DNA of 64,000 nt. Source: Tetracentron sinense. Its lineage: Eukaryota; Streptophyta; Magnoliopsida; Trochodendrales; Trochodendraceae. This document shows, one piece after another, positions 44,974 to 55,366 of this stretch. The notes below the pieces were generated by a model that saw only the letters and a program-made list of their open reading frames with translations, had not been told where the DNA came from and did not search any database. Position numbers and translations under genes: made by a program. Where the stretch lies: contig CM026570.1 in NCBI GenBank assembly GCA_015143295.1, positions 5,480,047 to 5,544,046 of the forward strand, written 5' to 3'. Each line of letters begins with the position of its first letter. Position 1 is the stretch's first letter.

Positions 44974-47900
44974 ATGTTTTACAAGGAAGACGCAATATTG
45001 CTTTTGACTGTGTTGCTTCACCTCATCTCACTAGCCCTAATGGCAGCACAAGCACAAGCACAAGCACAAGCACAACAGACGATTCCAGGCTGCCAAGAAA
45101 AGTGCGGGAACATTACTGTCCCATACCCTTTCGGTGTGATCACCGGATATCCAAACTGTTACAGACCACTTATGGCTACAACTTGCAACCATTCTTTCAA
45201 CCCACCCAAACTCTTCTTAGGCACAGGAAATGTGGAGGTCCTTGAGATATCATTACAAGGGTATGTGCGAATCAACCATTGGATTGCCCGGGACTGTTAC
45301 GAAGACGGACTTCGGCTTAATCGGACTTACGCATGGATCAATATGTCGCGAACTCCCTATACCGTTTCCGATACCCGTAATATATTCACAGCCATCGGTT
45401 GCGACACGCTCGCGTATATCGCAGGCTTCAATGGACAACGTCAGTACACGGGAGGGTGCTTGTCACTGTGCGACAGCCAAGAGTACATAACTAACGGGAC
45501 TTGCTCCGGCATCGGTTGTTGCCAAACCTTGATCCCAAGGGGATTCCAGGTGTTCACGTCGGAGCTCAGATCCTACTACAACCACACCCGGACTTGGAAA
45601 TTCAATCCTTGCACCTTCGCTTTTATTGTCGAAAAAGGCTGGTACAATTTCTCAGCGTCGGATCTCCACGACTTCCATGGTAGAACACATGTTCCTGCGG
45701 TGCTGGATTGGGCTATAGGGAACGAGACGTGTGAACAAGTTCAAAGAGGAGATTCTGCTTGTGGGAAGAATAGCTACTGCTTGGACGCCGTTAATGGTCC
45801 CGGATACCTTTGCTTCTGCAACAAGGGTTATCGAGGAAACCCTTACCTTTCCCACGGATGCCAAGGTAAATATTAGATGATATTTTCTTCCTCCCTAATT
45901 CGTTTCTCTCTATAAAAAAACATAAGATAGATCAGACCCTTAGCTTCATGTTGAGTACTGTGTGTCCGTGATAACCTTACACTACTACTTCTTGCAGATA
46001 TTGACGAGTGTGCCGATACGAACAGCAACCATTGTGAGGAAATTTGCACTAACACGCCGGGGAGTTACCGTTGCTCTTGCCCGCCTGGAACTTATGACGA
46101 AGGTGATCAAGATGGATTTCGATGCATCCCTTATCCCCATGCCAAAAAGGATTTTCCTGTGATGCAGGTTGGACTAGGTAATAATCTCTTCTGAAGATTC
46201 AAGAATAGTGATATTGGTTTCATAGAATGTGGATACTGTGAGTAGAACTGTCAACGGAGCGAATTTGGAGCGGTTGGTGTATTTTCGTTTTCAATTCGTT
46301 TAGTACTATAACCCACTATCCGAATCTGTGACCATATCCAACGGATAATAATACAGGAAAATGCTAGTGAGGCACAAAGGGCCGACACCACACCACACCC
46401 CGAGACGGATCATGTGATGTACGGATCTTAAAATTTCAAAAATGAATTTAATAAAATTTTGAAATCCATGCATCACAAGCACGGTCTCGATGTGGTCTCA
46501 GTCCTTTGCAGTCTTAGTAGGAAAGTCTTAAAATACAAGGAAAATGCTATTGAGACCGCAACAGGGCCGAGACCTTCAAGACCATGCATGGATGCACGGG
46601 ATTGCAGGTGGGGCCTACCATGTGAACGTGGACCCCACCTGAAATCCCGTGGCATGCACGGTCTTGGTGGTCTCAGCCCTTTTGCGGTCTGTCTCAGTAG
46701 CAAAGTCCAAAATACAAATATGGAATTGGGATATTATCCGAATCCATCCGATTAAGCGATCGAATAAGAATTTTCGAAATCAGATATATCCGAATTTAAA
46801 TGGTATTTTAAGAAATTAATACCAGTCCGACAACACATTTTACTACAAATGCAGCATCTGGTGGCACAATTTTGAGAGAGAGAGAGAGCACTTACATGGC
46901 GCTCGGCTTCACGGGGTTCCCAGAATCATCTTGAAGGCATAGTTTCCACCAGGAATGGAGCCATGATTCTCTTGCACGGGGGCTAACAATATGGGTTCGA
47001 GGCATATATAGCCCACAATTCTCTTGCACGGAGGCAACAAATGGGGGTTAAGTTCATGAGTCATCGTGTTAGTTTGTAAAGAATAATTTTTAAAAAAATA
47101 AATTTAGAGGTAGCCCGTTCCTCTCACAGGCTATTACTACTTTAAAAATACAAAGTTTTAAGGGGGGCTTCAGCCAGCCTCCTGGACCCCATGTGGCTCC
47201 ACCTCTGTTTCCACCTAAACAGAGACCCTGCTTCTTCTGAACTCAAACAGATGTCAGTGGCAGAACAACTTCTCCGGTGAGGGTGTCCATGCAGGCAAGA
47301 AGTTATTCCCTTTTATAAAAAAGTTTTTCATCCCCTTTAATTGTGATTAAGCTCGATCAACCTAAGGTTCATATTTTTTAATTATTTTTTTAAGAACTAA
47401 GGTTAATGGATGAAACCTAAGGGCGAGTGAATCTTAACCATATGTATACTCCTTGTACACTTTTATTAGTAGAATGATATAGCGGCATAGATTTATTGAA
47501 TGAGAAGTGAATTAAAACTTCCGTACTACTATCGAGAGTTGGGCGATTGAAAATCTAACGGCACCAAACATTAAGCGGAGCTTACCATTTAATATATGTG
47601 TGCCTCGGCACCGTTAGATTTTCAATCAGACGACCCAAGTCTCGATAGTGCCTAGGAAACATAGAGAGTTTTAAATCACTTTCCTTATTCAGTTACAGGT
47701 ATACTTTACTGCCTCGTCCATTATGGATCAAAGATTGAGATTGGCTGCACAATGTTCCTATTCGCGTTACCCATTTTGATCGACACAAACGAAACATATA
47801 CTTTCAACATATATTATTGACCTTTTGAGTAGTGCACATGCAGGTACCGGGTTTGGGCTCTTGTTTTTACTTGTAGGTAGTTCCTTTTTGTATTTGGGAG

Positions 47901-49015
47901 TTGAGAAAAGAAGATTAATCAAACTCAAAGCGCAGTTCTTCGAAAAAAATGGGGGCATGTTGTTGCAGCAACAAATATCAAATTGGGAAGGTACTGTCGA
48001 GTCAATCAAAATCTTTACCGCAGAGGAGCTCGAGAAGGCAACCAACAACTATGATGAGAGCCGAATCCTTGGCCGGGGAGGATATGGTACAGTTTATAAA
48101 GGAATTCTACCCAACCACAATACAGTTGCCATAAAGAAGTCAAAACTAGTGGATGAGAGCCAAATCGAGCAATTTATAAATGAGGTTGTGATTCTATCCC
48201 AGATCAACCATAGGAACGTGGTGAAGCTCTTGGGTTGTTGTTTAGAGACTGAAGTACCTCTATTAATATATGAATTTGTCAACAATGGAACGCTCTTCCA
48301 CCATATTCATGATGAGGGACATGTAGCCTCTCTTTCATGGGAGAGTCGTCTAAGGATAGCCGCAGAAACTGCAGGAGCGCTTGCCTATCTTCACTCTGCA
48401 GCTTCGATACCGATCATTCATAGAGATATCAAGTCTACAAACATATTGTTAGACAAAAATTACAGAGCAAGAGTTTCGGATTTTGGAACTTCAAGGTTGG
48501 TTCCTCTGGATCAGACGCAACTAACTACTTTAGTTCGAGGGACTTTGGGGTACTTGGACCCAGAATATTTCCACACAAGTCAGTTAACGGAGAAGAGCGA
48601 CGTGTATAGTTTTGGGGTAGTTCTTATTGAGCTACTAACAGGGAAGACAGCTCTTTCATTTGAGAGACCTGCAGAAGAGAGAAATCTATCTAGGCATTTT
48701 GAGATATGGATGGAGCAGGATCGTCTATTCGAGGTTCTAGAGGAAAGAGTGGCTCAAGAGGGGAGCCAGGAGCAGCTTCTTGATATTGCGGAGCTTGCAA
48801 AGAGATGCGTAAGAGTGAAAGGCGACGAAAGGCCCAAAATGAAGGAAGTGGCAATGGAAGTAGAGGGGCTGTGGAGGTCAGGCGGGCACCCATGGGCTCA
48901 GCAACACTCCGAAGCCACTACCGACTTCTTGCTAGGTGACTCTTCCGGCTGTAACACCACCGAGTATGATTGCTTGAAAGGCCATGCTATATTGTCCTTA
49001 GAAAGCGGGCGGTGA
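44974..49015 (+). CDS. Wall-associated receptor kinase-like protein (WAKL), 3 exons
   Basis: WAK/WAKL proteins span the plasma membrane, bind pectin or its fragments outside and signal inside. Exons 44974-45865, 45998-46177 and 47844-49015 join in frame to 747 aa, a full length for the family. In order: signal peptide (1-25); a QA repeat; the cysteine-rich GUB_WAK domain (about 39-100, starting [16 protein letters not shown]); an EGF-like repeat (about 250-297); a calcium-binding EGF ([17 protein letters not shown], 298-341); a membrane segment (about 360-377); and the kinase. Kinase motifs are intact: GRGGYG (434-439), Lys455 in [19 protein letters not shown] and [11 protein letters not shown]. 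It is therefore an RD-type, probably active kinase. The start at 44974 is chosen because the signal peptide follows directly and the TATA box lies between it and the upstream ATG. Intron 2 carries two MITEs. Confidence 0.94.
45046..45076 (+). repeat. Coding microsatellite (GCACAA)n in the kinase gene
   Basis: Five GCACAA-type units encode an [10 protein letters not shown] stretch between signal peptide and GUB_WAK domain. It is likely to vary in length between individuals without shifting the frame. Confidence 0.85.
46356..46528. mobile_element. Mutator-type MITE, GGAAAATGCTA family (copy 1)
   Basis: The left GGAAAATGCTAGTGAGGC and right (inverse) GACTTTCCTACTAAGACTG are the ends. Flanks AATAATACA and TAAAATACA suggest a 9-bp duplication with two changes. 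It lies in intron 2 of the receptor kinase gene. Confidence 0.65.
46539..46708. mobile_element. Mutator-type MITE, GGAAAATGCTA family (copy 2)
   Basis: A perfect 9-bp duplication AAAATACAA flanks it (46530-46538 and 46709-46717). Ends: GGAAAATGCTATTGAGACC and, in inverse, GGACTTTGCTACTGAGACA. The arms form an almost complete hairpin. It inserted at the right-hand duplication of copy 1, so it came later. Confidence 0.85.
46709..47843 (+). other. Rest of receptor-kinase intron 2
   Basis: A GA microsatellite (46871-46886), a CTTAACCATA-type repeat piece near 47340-47440, and an inverted repeat at 47535-47655 (GAGTTGGGCGATTGAAAATC, TAACGGCACC and its inverse). No coding content. Confidence 0.5.
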
Positions 49016-49185
49016 AAGACCTAAATCTTAATTATTAATGGTCTTTGTAGCTCAGGGATAACGTTTCGTTTTGCCAGCACCCTTGCAGTCCCGGCTACAA
49101 AGACGACCGCTGCCAGATTTTAATTTCTGTTTTTACATCTCAGTTGGGTCGGGGCGTCGTAATATTGTTATATAACTAATTAAGA
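49016..49185 (+). other. Receptor kinase 3' flank
   Basis: Likely 3'UTR directly after the stop. It ends at the transposon insertion site (target duplication 49186-49193). Confidence 0.45.
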
Positions 49186-49193
49186 TTTAAAAA

Positions 49194-50257
49194 GGGTGGT
49201 GTTAGATGCACACCAATATTTGATGACTGCACCCCATTAGTAAAAAAATACTTATTGCACACCATTAAATTAAGAAAATTACTTGAACACACCAAAAATA
49301 AAAAAATACCTATAAATTTTATTTCTACACACCATTTACAAAGATTTTAACCAATTGGCTGAGATACAGAACATCTTGAGCCCCCATGAAGTATGCACTT
49401 CCAAATAGCAATGCAAGAACCAAACACCTACAGATGCAAACAGAACTCTATCAATCAATGATTCAGTGAATTAAGCTTCATCAGTCCAAAAAATGTACAA
49501 TTTAACTAAAGAACAATTGAGTTTACCTGGATTATCGGCCCTGAATCGAATAGCAGTCCATCCACCGGACGGTTCTCCAATCGTGTTCCTCTCAACAGGA
49601 TCGACTAGATTAAATTTCTTAGTATCCTTCTTAGAATTGAAATTCCCTAGTCCTCTTCCAACTACAAAGAAATTGAAGCCATGGAGATAGATTGGATGGT
49701 TCTTTAGGGCTATAATCCCTGTGTTCTGTAACACAACTTGCACTGTAGAGTTGTAAGGGAGCCTATAAAGCCTTCTGCCGGTCATGGTCCCGAGATTCGT
49801 CGGTGGGGTACCGGTATAATTGAAGGCCACTGGTGGGTTACTTGGAAAATCAGATGTGAACACTCCACTTATGTTAAAAGAAATGTGCTTGAAGCAAGGC
49901 AGTAGTTAGCATTACAAAACTGACATTGTTGATATCTGCAACAACCCGGTTGCCATTAACGCAGGTGGAGCAAGGATTAATGCCAAGGAGAATGGAACAA
50001 CCGTAGGATATTTGTTGCCGCTGGAGAATGGAACAGCCGCAGGAGAATGGAAAGAGCCGAACAACGGAAGAACAAAAGAAAAGAGGAAGAAAGGAGGAAG
50101 AATCGGAAGGGAGCAGCAACTGTTCGCGCCGTTTCACGCTAAGCTGAAATGAGGAAGAAGATGGGTGCGGCTATCAATAAACTTGAAAATTGAATATGAG
50201 AAAAAAAATTAAAATGGGGTGCGGCAATGATTTATTGGGGTGCGCCTATCACCACCC
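49194..50257. mobile_element. hAT-like element carrying a laccase gene fragment (Pack-type)
   Basis: A perfect 8-bp duplication TTTAAAAA flanks it (49186-49193 and 50258-50265). The ends are GGGTGGTGTTAGATGCACACC and, in inverse, GGGTGGTGATAGGCGCACCCC. A related element, with the same kind of ends and size, is at 5067-6116. No transposase is present. About 630 bp of its inside is a laccase gene piece with its intron still in place (49365-49993), so the element picked up genomic DNA, not a cDNA. Its position 170 bp behind the receptor kinase gene could affect that gene's 3' end. Confidence 0.85.
49365..49993 (-). pseudogene. Laccase (multicopper oxidase) fragment, two exons
   Basis: Laccases oxidise monolignols in the cell wall. 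On the minus strand, exon 49993-49527 reads [37 protein letters not shown], then [37 protein letters not shown] and [19 protein letters not shown] to RFRADNPG. A 99-bp GT-AG intron (49526-49428) follows, then VWFLHCYLEVHTSWGLKM (49427-49365). This is the third cupredoxin domain. One extra base near 49868 breaks the frame, and two copper motifs are altered (HPIYLHG for HPxHLHG, HCYLEVH for HCHLEVH). It cannot make laccase. A minus-strand frame (50137-49874) would fuse about 50 codons of element sequence to the first laccase codons. Confidence 0.9.
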
Positions 50258-50454
50258 TTTAAAAATCAAATTGAGTTCATGTCTTTAGTTAGTACGTACT
50301 CTGGAAAATATCATAATTAATGGAGAAATGTGATGTAATAAAGTATGAGAAGATATGGCAATTCATAAATATTTACTTAGTGGTGAAATAATTAGATCAT
50401 TTTCTGTTATCATTGCAAAAAAAAAAAAAAGTCATATCCTACTAATAAACATTA
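50258..50454. other. Short gap before the LINE
   Basis: AT-rich DNA with an A run at 50418-50430. Nothing recognised. Confidence 0.5.
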
Positions 50455-51125
50455 TTCATTAAATTCGGAGGGTAAGGTTTTTGCCAAAATCTTGGCTTCT
50501 AGATTGGCTATTCTTAGCCATATTAAGGGGAGAGTTATTCATGATAATATTATAATGGCCCAAAGATGACTAGAGATATTGACAAGAAAGCTTTTGGAGG
50601 TAATATCATTTTCAAGATTGATATAACTAAGGCTTATGACATATTAGAATGAAAATCCTTAATCATTATTTATTGAAAATTTTCTTTTAGTACCTCATTT
50701 ATTCGTCTTATACAAGGAGGCCTGACTACCCATTATTTCTCTATATCCCTCAATGGCCCTCTACTTTTTCTTTAAAGTTCTAGAGGACTAAGGTAAGGAG
50801 ATTCTCTCTCTCATTCTTTTTATTATTGTCGAGGAAGTTCTTAGCAGAGGCTTCAATTTTTTACCAAGCAGTGGCAAGATTGGCCATCCTTCAAAATAGA
50901 TAGATTTGGAATCTCTATTTCTCAACTTTTTTTTTTTGCAGATTACACTATAATTTTCTTTTATGGTAGGACTAAGAGTATTAAAAATATTCTACAAATG
51001 GAATATGAGGATGTTTCTGGGCAACAAATTAATTTTATTAAGAGCTTATTCTTCCATTCTAAGAAATTGTCTGCCACTAGAAGAAATAACATTCAAATAA
51101 TTTTAGAATCTTTGGAACAGAAATG

Positions 51126-52048
51126 TGTTGGGAAAAAATCTGTTTTGGAAAATCTGGGTGTTTTTGGGAAAACAGTTTTTTTATAAACTTTGACCCAAAA
51201 TATAAATGGGACCCACAAAGATTTTGAGGCGGGTCCAAGTGGAATCGTGTTCTCCTCCATGAGGAGATTAACGTGGTATATTTATTTGTCCAAAACAGTG
51301 AAGTGGTGAATGAAAAATTCATCTCAAAGTAGGCCACTTGAACATGTATTGTAAGTTGAAGAATGGTAGAGAAAATAGTCCCACATCGGAAAACTATTGA
51401 AACCATAGTGTGGTTTATATACCATTACCTTGGAATAAAGGGTGGGCCCTTGGGGCACCCAAATTTTGCGAAGGAGTGAGCCCATGCTCCAAGGTGGAAC
51501 CAACCTCTCACACGCGCGCGCCGCCCCGGTCCGGCCGGTTGGCTGGCTGGTTTGGTTTGGTTAGTAGCCTTGGTTCTTGTGGGCCTTTAGCCCAAGCCCC
51601 TATATTTATTTTTTGCTGGGCTGGGCCAAAGCTCATTCAACTTACACTACACAGCAGTTTAATTATCCAACAGTCATGTCTGTAGTACGAATTTTAAGAT
51701 CTTCTACTCCCCAGTTTGAATCTTCTTCTGCATTCAGTCATTTTCATCTTCTGAAAGAGAGTACAAAACATCCTACGTTCGCTGTGTCCTTGGGTTTCTA
51801 GTGGTAGTACCCAGGACGTGACTGTTGTATCTTGGGAGACAACTTGCCGTTGGCCGTCACCACCTGTGCGGGGCAATATTGTCTTAAGGACATTGAATTC
51901 AATTCAAGCCTCAGTCCATTCAACCAGTAAAGTGCACTGTTCTTTATTCTATTCTATTTTAGATTGTGTTTTGTGTTTATATTTGGCATTCTGTAATCAG
52001 CATGTTTTTTACTATAACATACAGTAATATTTACTCAATAAATCAACA
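51126..52048 (+). mobile_element. Solo LTR of an LTR retrotransposon
   Basis: It begins TGTTG and ends CAACA, and a perfect 5-bp duplication AAATG flanks it (51121-51125 and 52049-52053). These are the hallmarks of an LTR-element insertion, here reduced to one 923-bp LTR by recombination between its two ends. A promoter-like stretch (AGTCCCACATCGG, then TTTATATACC) lies at 51380-51425, so the LTR reads to the right. No internal region or genes remain. The copia or gypsy type cannot be told from the LTR alone. It is younger than the LINE it interrupts. Confidence 0.85.
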
Positions 52049-52107
52049 AAATGCACTTCACTTACCTTGGATTTCCTATTTATAAATTAAGAGAGACTTA
52101 GAAAATA

Positions 52108-52323
52108 CAGTTTAAATACAAAGCAGATCTTTGCTTCACGGCGCTGAAGCAGAGCTCTATTTTTCTCTTTGTTAATGGCATTTTTGTAAATCTGGTGGCA
52201 GAAGGTGTTTTGCACAATTGCCCCTTCCTTTATTCATAATTACAAACGTGCCACCCACAAAGAGTAAAAAGGGGAGCTCCGCTCCAATAGCTTGAAGCAG
52301 AGCTCCGGCTCAAAATTTGTCTC
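52108..52323. mobile_element. Mutator-type MITE inside the LINE
   Basis: A perfect 9-bp duplication TAGAAAATA flanks it (52099-52107 and 52324-52332). The ends pair imperfectly (CAAAGCAGATCTTTGCTTC with the inverse GAGCCGGAGCTCTGCTTC). It is 216 bp, non-coding, and younger than the LINE. Confidence 0.8.
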
Positions 52324-53190
52324 TAGAAAATATCTTTTTTTATGTCTTTACTTGCTAAGATTCAATTGATAATAGAAGATTAGCAAGGTAAGCTCCTCTC
52401 GATTGGGGGAAGACTCATTCTTATTAAACATGTTGTATCCTTTATTCCTATTCTGATTTCTACCCTTTGGATTCAAAGTGGATTTATTATGTGTTAAATC
52501 ATTCTTTTGCTATATATTCTTCTGGAATAATTCGGTCTGCCAAGCATAGGCATTGACGAATTTCGTGAAAAAGTGTTTTAGACCTACTTTTGAAGGAGGT
52601 CTTGGGATTGGGTTTGATTGAAGATATTTGGATGGTATTTTGTATAAAATTATTATGGAAATTCATTTCTTATGGATATTGGACTTAAGAGAAATAATTT
52701 TCTTCGGAATCTTGAGCCTAGTCAGAAGTGTTCAGCAACTTAGATCACATGTTCTGATTAGCTAAAGATCTCACCCTAAACTCTCAATGGCTAGTGTGTA
52801 ATGGTCAATTTATAAATTTCTGGATGGATAACTGGATTGGTGATGCTCCTCCCGTTACTTTTGCTATCCCCACTCAGGCTAGATTTCCTTATATTGCAGA
52901 ATAATTGGATACTCAAGGCATTTGAAATTTACCAAAAATGCAAAGTCATCTTCCTATGGATATGCTTACCACTATTCTTGATAGTGGTATATTTATTTCG
53001 AATGATCTACATAAAAGAAATTTATTTAGATGGAATGTTTGTCACGATGCAGTTCCAGTTGATGCTAATATATATTCATAAAATACATATTCCTCTTGCT
53101 AGCAGATGTTGTTGCTGCTATTTGAAGAAACAATATGCATTTCTAAACCTTCTTGTTTCTAGTCATCTGTTTTTTTGGTAACTCGATCGG

Positions 53191-53475
53191 GGTGTCCCCA
53201 ACCCTTCGGGTCAGGACTAAATCCCCGAGGGTGAGACAAGGGCAACCTGCCACAACAGGTACGTTTGGGAAAACCTGTGCGGGCTGGCCTCAAAGAGTGA
53301 GACAAGGGCCCGCAACCCGCCATGCAAGAAAAGGGCCGAATCCTCATCCTGTGGCTGTGAGGGAGAGGGTAGCGGATGAAGAGGGGGACTGTGTGGAGAA
53401 TGTGTCATGTTCCCCCTTCCACTTCCACAAGGATAAGGTCCTTGAACCAAAAAAAAAAGGATAAGGTCCTTGAGA
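53191..53475 (+). repeat. GC-rich repeat with a poly(A) retro-insertion
   Basis: 53175-53350 is a GC-rich repeat with GTGAGACAAGGGC twice and GGCAACCTGCC / GCAACCCGCC words; I cannot name its family. At 53431-53473 a 15-bp direct repeat GGATAAGGTCCTTGA encloses only ACC plus ten A (53446-53458), which looks like an extremely short retroposition product. Confidence 0.5.
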
Positions 53476-53539
53476 TGAACTAGGGAGAACTCGCATTACT
53501 ACTTTTATCCTAATAAGGAAACTAATTAATGTTCAAATT

Positions 53540-54150
53540 AAAATTCAGATTACAGAAAATATTCAGACTGGAATAAAAAAATAGTATCTAATCAGCAATA
53601 TCCAGAAATATTACAGATATTCAGATTAAAATTCAGATATTCAGATACAAAAATATTCAAATCAAACAGTAAGCTAACAATATCACTATATCAGAATTAA
53701 ACACTCACAATCACAAATGATTCGAATCGGATTACAGACTAACTACAAATGATTCTAATTAAGCAAACTCAGATTACAGTCTATAGAATAAAATCAAGTA
53801 AAATCTTATGATTCAAATCAGATTATACTTAACAGTTTACAGATGATTCTAATCAAGTAAAAGTAGATGATTCAAATCAGATTACAGTCCACAGATGATT
53901 CAAATTAAACAAAATCAGATTAGAATCTACAGTCACAGATGATTCAAATCAAGCAAAATCAGATTACAGCCTACATAATAAAATAAAGAAAAATCAGATA
54001 ATCAAATCAGATTACAGTCACAGATTATTCAAATCAAGCAAAATCAGATTACAGTCTACAAAATAAAATCAAGCAAAATCAGGTGATTCAAATCAGATTA
54101 CAGTCACAGATGATTCAAATCAAGCAAAATCAGATAAAAGGTTAGGGTTT
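53540..54150. repeat. Degenerate tandem array of a 35-45 bp unit
   Basis: The unit ATGATTCAAATCAAGCAAAATC, CAGATTACAGTC recurs about a dozen times with changes, giving a strongly A-rich plus strand. Non-coding. The best-conserved copies are at 53930-54130. Confidence 0.75.
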
Positions 54151-54240
54151 TTTTTTTATATCAGATTAAGGGGTTAGGGTTTGGTATGCACTAGATCTTG
54201 GTTAGGGTTTCTTAATTTCCTTGGGTTAGGGTTTCGAAAT
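54140..54240. repeat. Four telomere-like TTAGGGTTT words
   Basis: GGTTAGGGTTT occurs at about 54140, 54171, 54202 and 54224. Plant telomeres repeat TTTAGGG, but these copies are spaced by 20-30 unlike bases, so this is not a telomere tract. They could be telo-box regulatory words or a chance cluster. Confidence 0.5.
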
Positions 54241-54300
54241 TAGGTTTTCAGAATTTTCTAGGGGTCAATTGGAGACGGTGCAACCCTGACACAAAATAAC

Positions 54301-54740
54301 TAAGGGTGTATTCGAGTCGGGCTGAGCCGAGCTTGGCCCTACTCGGCTCGGATTGAAAGGGTTTACTTTAGGCTCGAAGCTCGGCTTGACTCGAATTGAT
54401 TCAAGCTCGAGCCTGGCTTGACTTGGCTTGGCTTGGCTCGAGCTCAGCTTGAATACTTTCAAAAATTAAATAAAACAATAATATTTACATATAATAATGA
54501 TATATATAAAATATTATATATATATATATTTTAAAATATTCAAGCCAAGCCTAGCATGGGCTGAATCGAGCCAGGCCGAATCAAACAAGCCTTGGCTCAA
54601 GCTCGGCTTGAACATATTTCAAGCTTGAAAACTAAGTTCGGCTTGATCAAGCCTGAAAATCAAGCTTGAGCTCGGCTTGATTGGGTTGGTTGGTGGAGCC
54701 AAGCCGAGCAATCAAGCTAGCCGGCTTGTGTACACCCCAA
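54301..54740. mobile_element. hAT-like MITE, TAAGGGTGTA / TTGGGGTGTA ends
   Basis: A perfect 8-bp duplication AAAATAAC flanks it (54293-54300 and 54741-54748). The body is GGCTTGACTCG and CGAGCTTGG words on either side of an (AT)n run and can fold back. It belongs to the same broad group as 32126-32540 and 43446-44076. Confidence 0.8.
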
Positions 54741-54831
54741 AAAATAACCTAACCCTTTTTCTCTTTTTGTAGCGAGTTAGGGTAGCACTCCGCTTTATTT
54801 TTACCTATTGAAAAAGTGATACGAATAGGAG

Positions 54832-55022
54832 CTAGACAATCGGAGGAGTTCGGATGGGCAACAACACTTGCTGTTGCGTTGTTGCCCCTTCCATCTGTAA
54901 AAAATGGGTCTGCATTTAATAAGGATGGCCCCCACATCAACCATGAGTGGGGCCCTCATTTTTCAAACACAAGGGGGGCAACAGCGCAACAGCAAGCGCT
55001 GTTGCCCATCTGAACTCCAATC
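54832..55022. mobile_element. MITE with GTTGCC-rich arms
   Basis: The arms ATCGGAGGAGTTCGGATGGG, CAACAACACTTGCTGTTGCG and GCAACAGCGCAACAGCAAG, CCCATCTGAACTCCAATCGG pair over about 60 bp. A GGCCCCCAC / GTGGGGCCC pair lies inside. The target duplication is not clear. A T-rich region follows to 55193. Confidence 0.65.
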
Positions 55023-55193
55023 GGAGCAACTCGAGGGAAAAAAAAAAATGCTTGGGAAGTGATAGTTTGGTAATTACAAAAACAATGAAGGGTAGTTTTT
55101 TAACACTAAACTTTTCTCTAAACACCCCTTACCTAGGCTTTTTTTTGGGTTGCTCCATTGTTTGTTCAACAAGGGCTTTTTTAAAAAAAAATT

Positions 55194-55366
55194 GAGCAAT
55201 GCTATGTCCACTTTCCGGTGTTCCACTCTTCCTTACTTTTATACTAGAAAACAAAATAAAATTATACTTTTTTTATGGGTCTCAGAACTTTTGTTTTGTC
55301 TTTTTGTTTAGATTCAGTAAAAACCGCTGAAGAGTTGATCGCCGGAAAGTGGATGTAGCATTGCTC
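55194..55366. mobile_element. Mutator-type MITE, GAGCAATGCTA ends
   Basis: A perfect 9-bp duplication AAAAAAATT flanks it (55185-55193 and 55367-55375). Ends: GAGCAATGCTATGTCCACTT and, in inverse, GAGCAATGCTACATCCACTT, then TCCGG. It is 173 bp, about 300 bp upstream of the GDSL gene. Because the duplicated bases are mostly A, some caution is due. Confidence 0.8.

Larger units (their letters stand above)
50455..53190 (+). mobile_element. LINE (L1-type) relic, split by two later insertions
   Basis: In shifting frames the plus strand shows a non-LTR reverse transcriptase: LANRLAILSHIKGRVIHDNI, FKIDITKAYD, the F-A-D-Y version of the catalytic motif (FFADYTIIFFYG), then SGQQINFIKS. Past the insertions it continues HFTYLGFPIYK, WQGKLLSIGGRLILIKHV and the C-terminal part (NLFRWNVCHDAVPVDANIYS). 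Endonuclease and 5' part are missing. There are many frame shifts and stops, so it is dead. A solo LTR (51126-52048) and a MITE (52108-52323) interrupt it. Removing both makes the LINE sequence continuous. Confidence 0.85.

Noticed and set aside
45652-45864. Minus-strand frames over the kinase ectodomain
   Set aside because: Shadow frames of a real exon. The plus frame has the conserved cysteines.
46473-46755. Open frames on both strands in kinase intron 2
   Set aside because: They are translations of two hairpin MITEs, which stay open on both strands because of their palindromic, GC-rich arms.
54143-54240. Interstitial telomere tract
   Set aside because: Only four isolated words with unlike spacers; there is no tandem TTTAGGG array.
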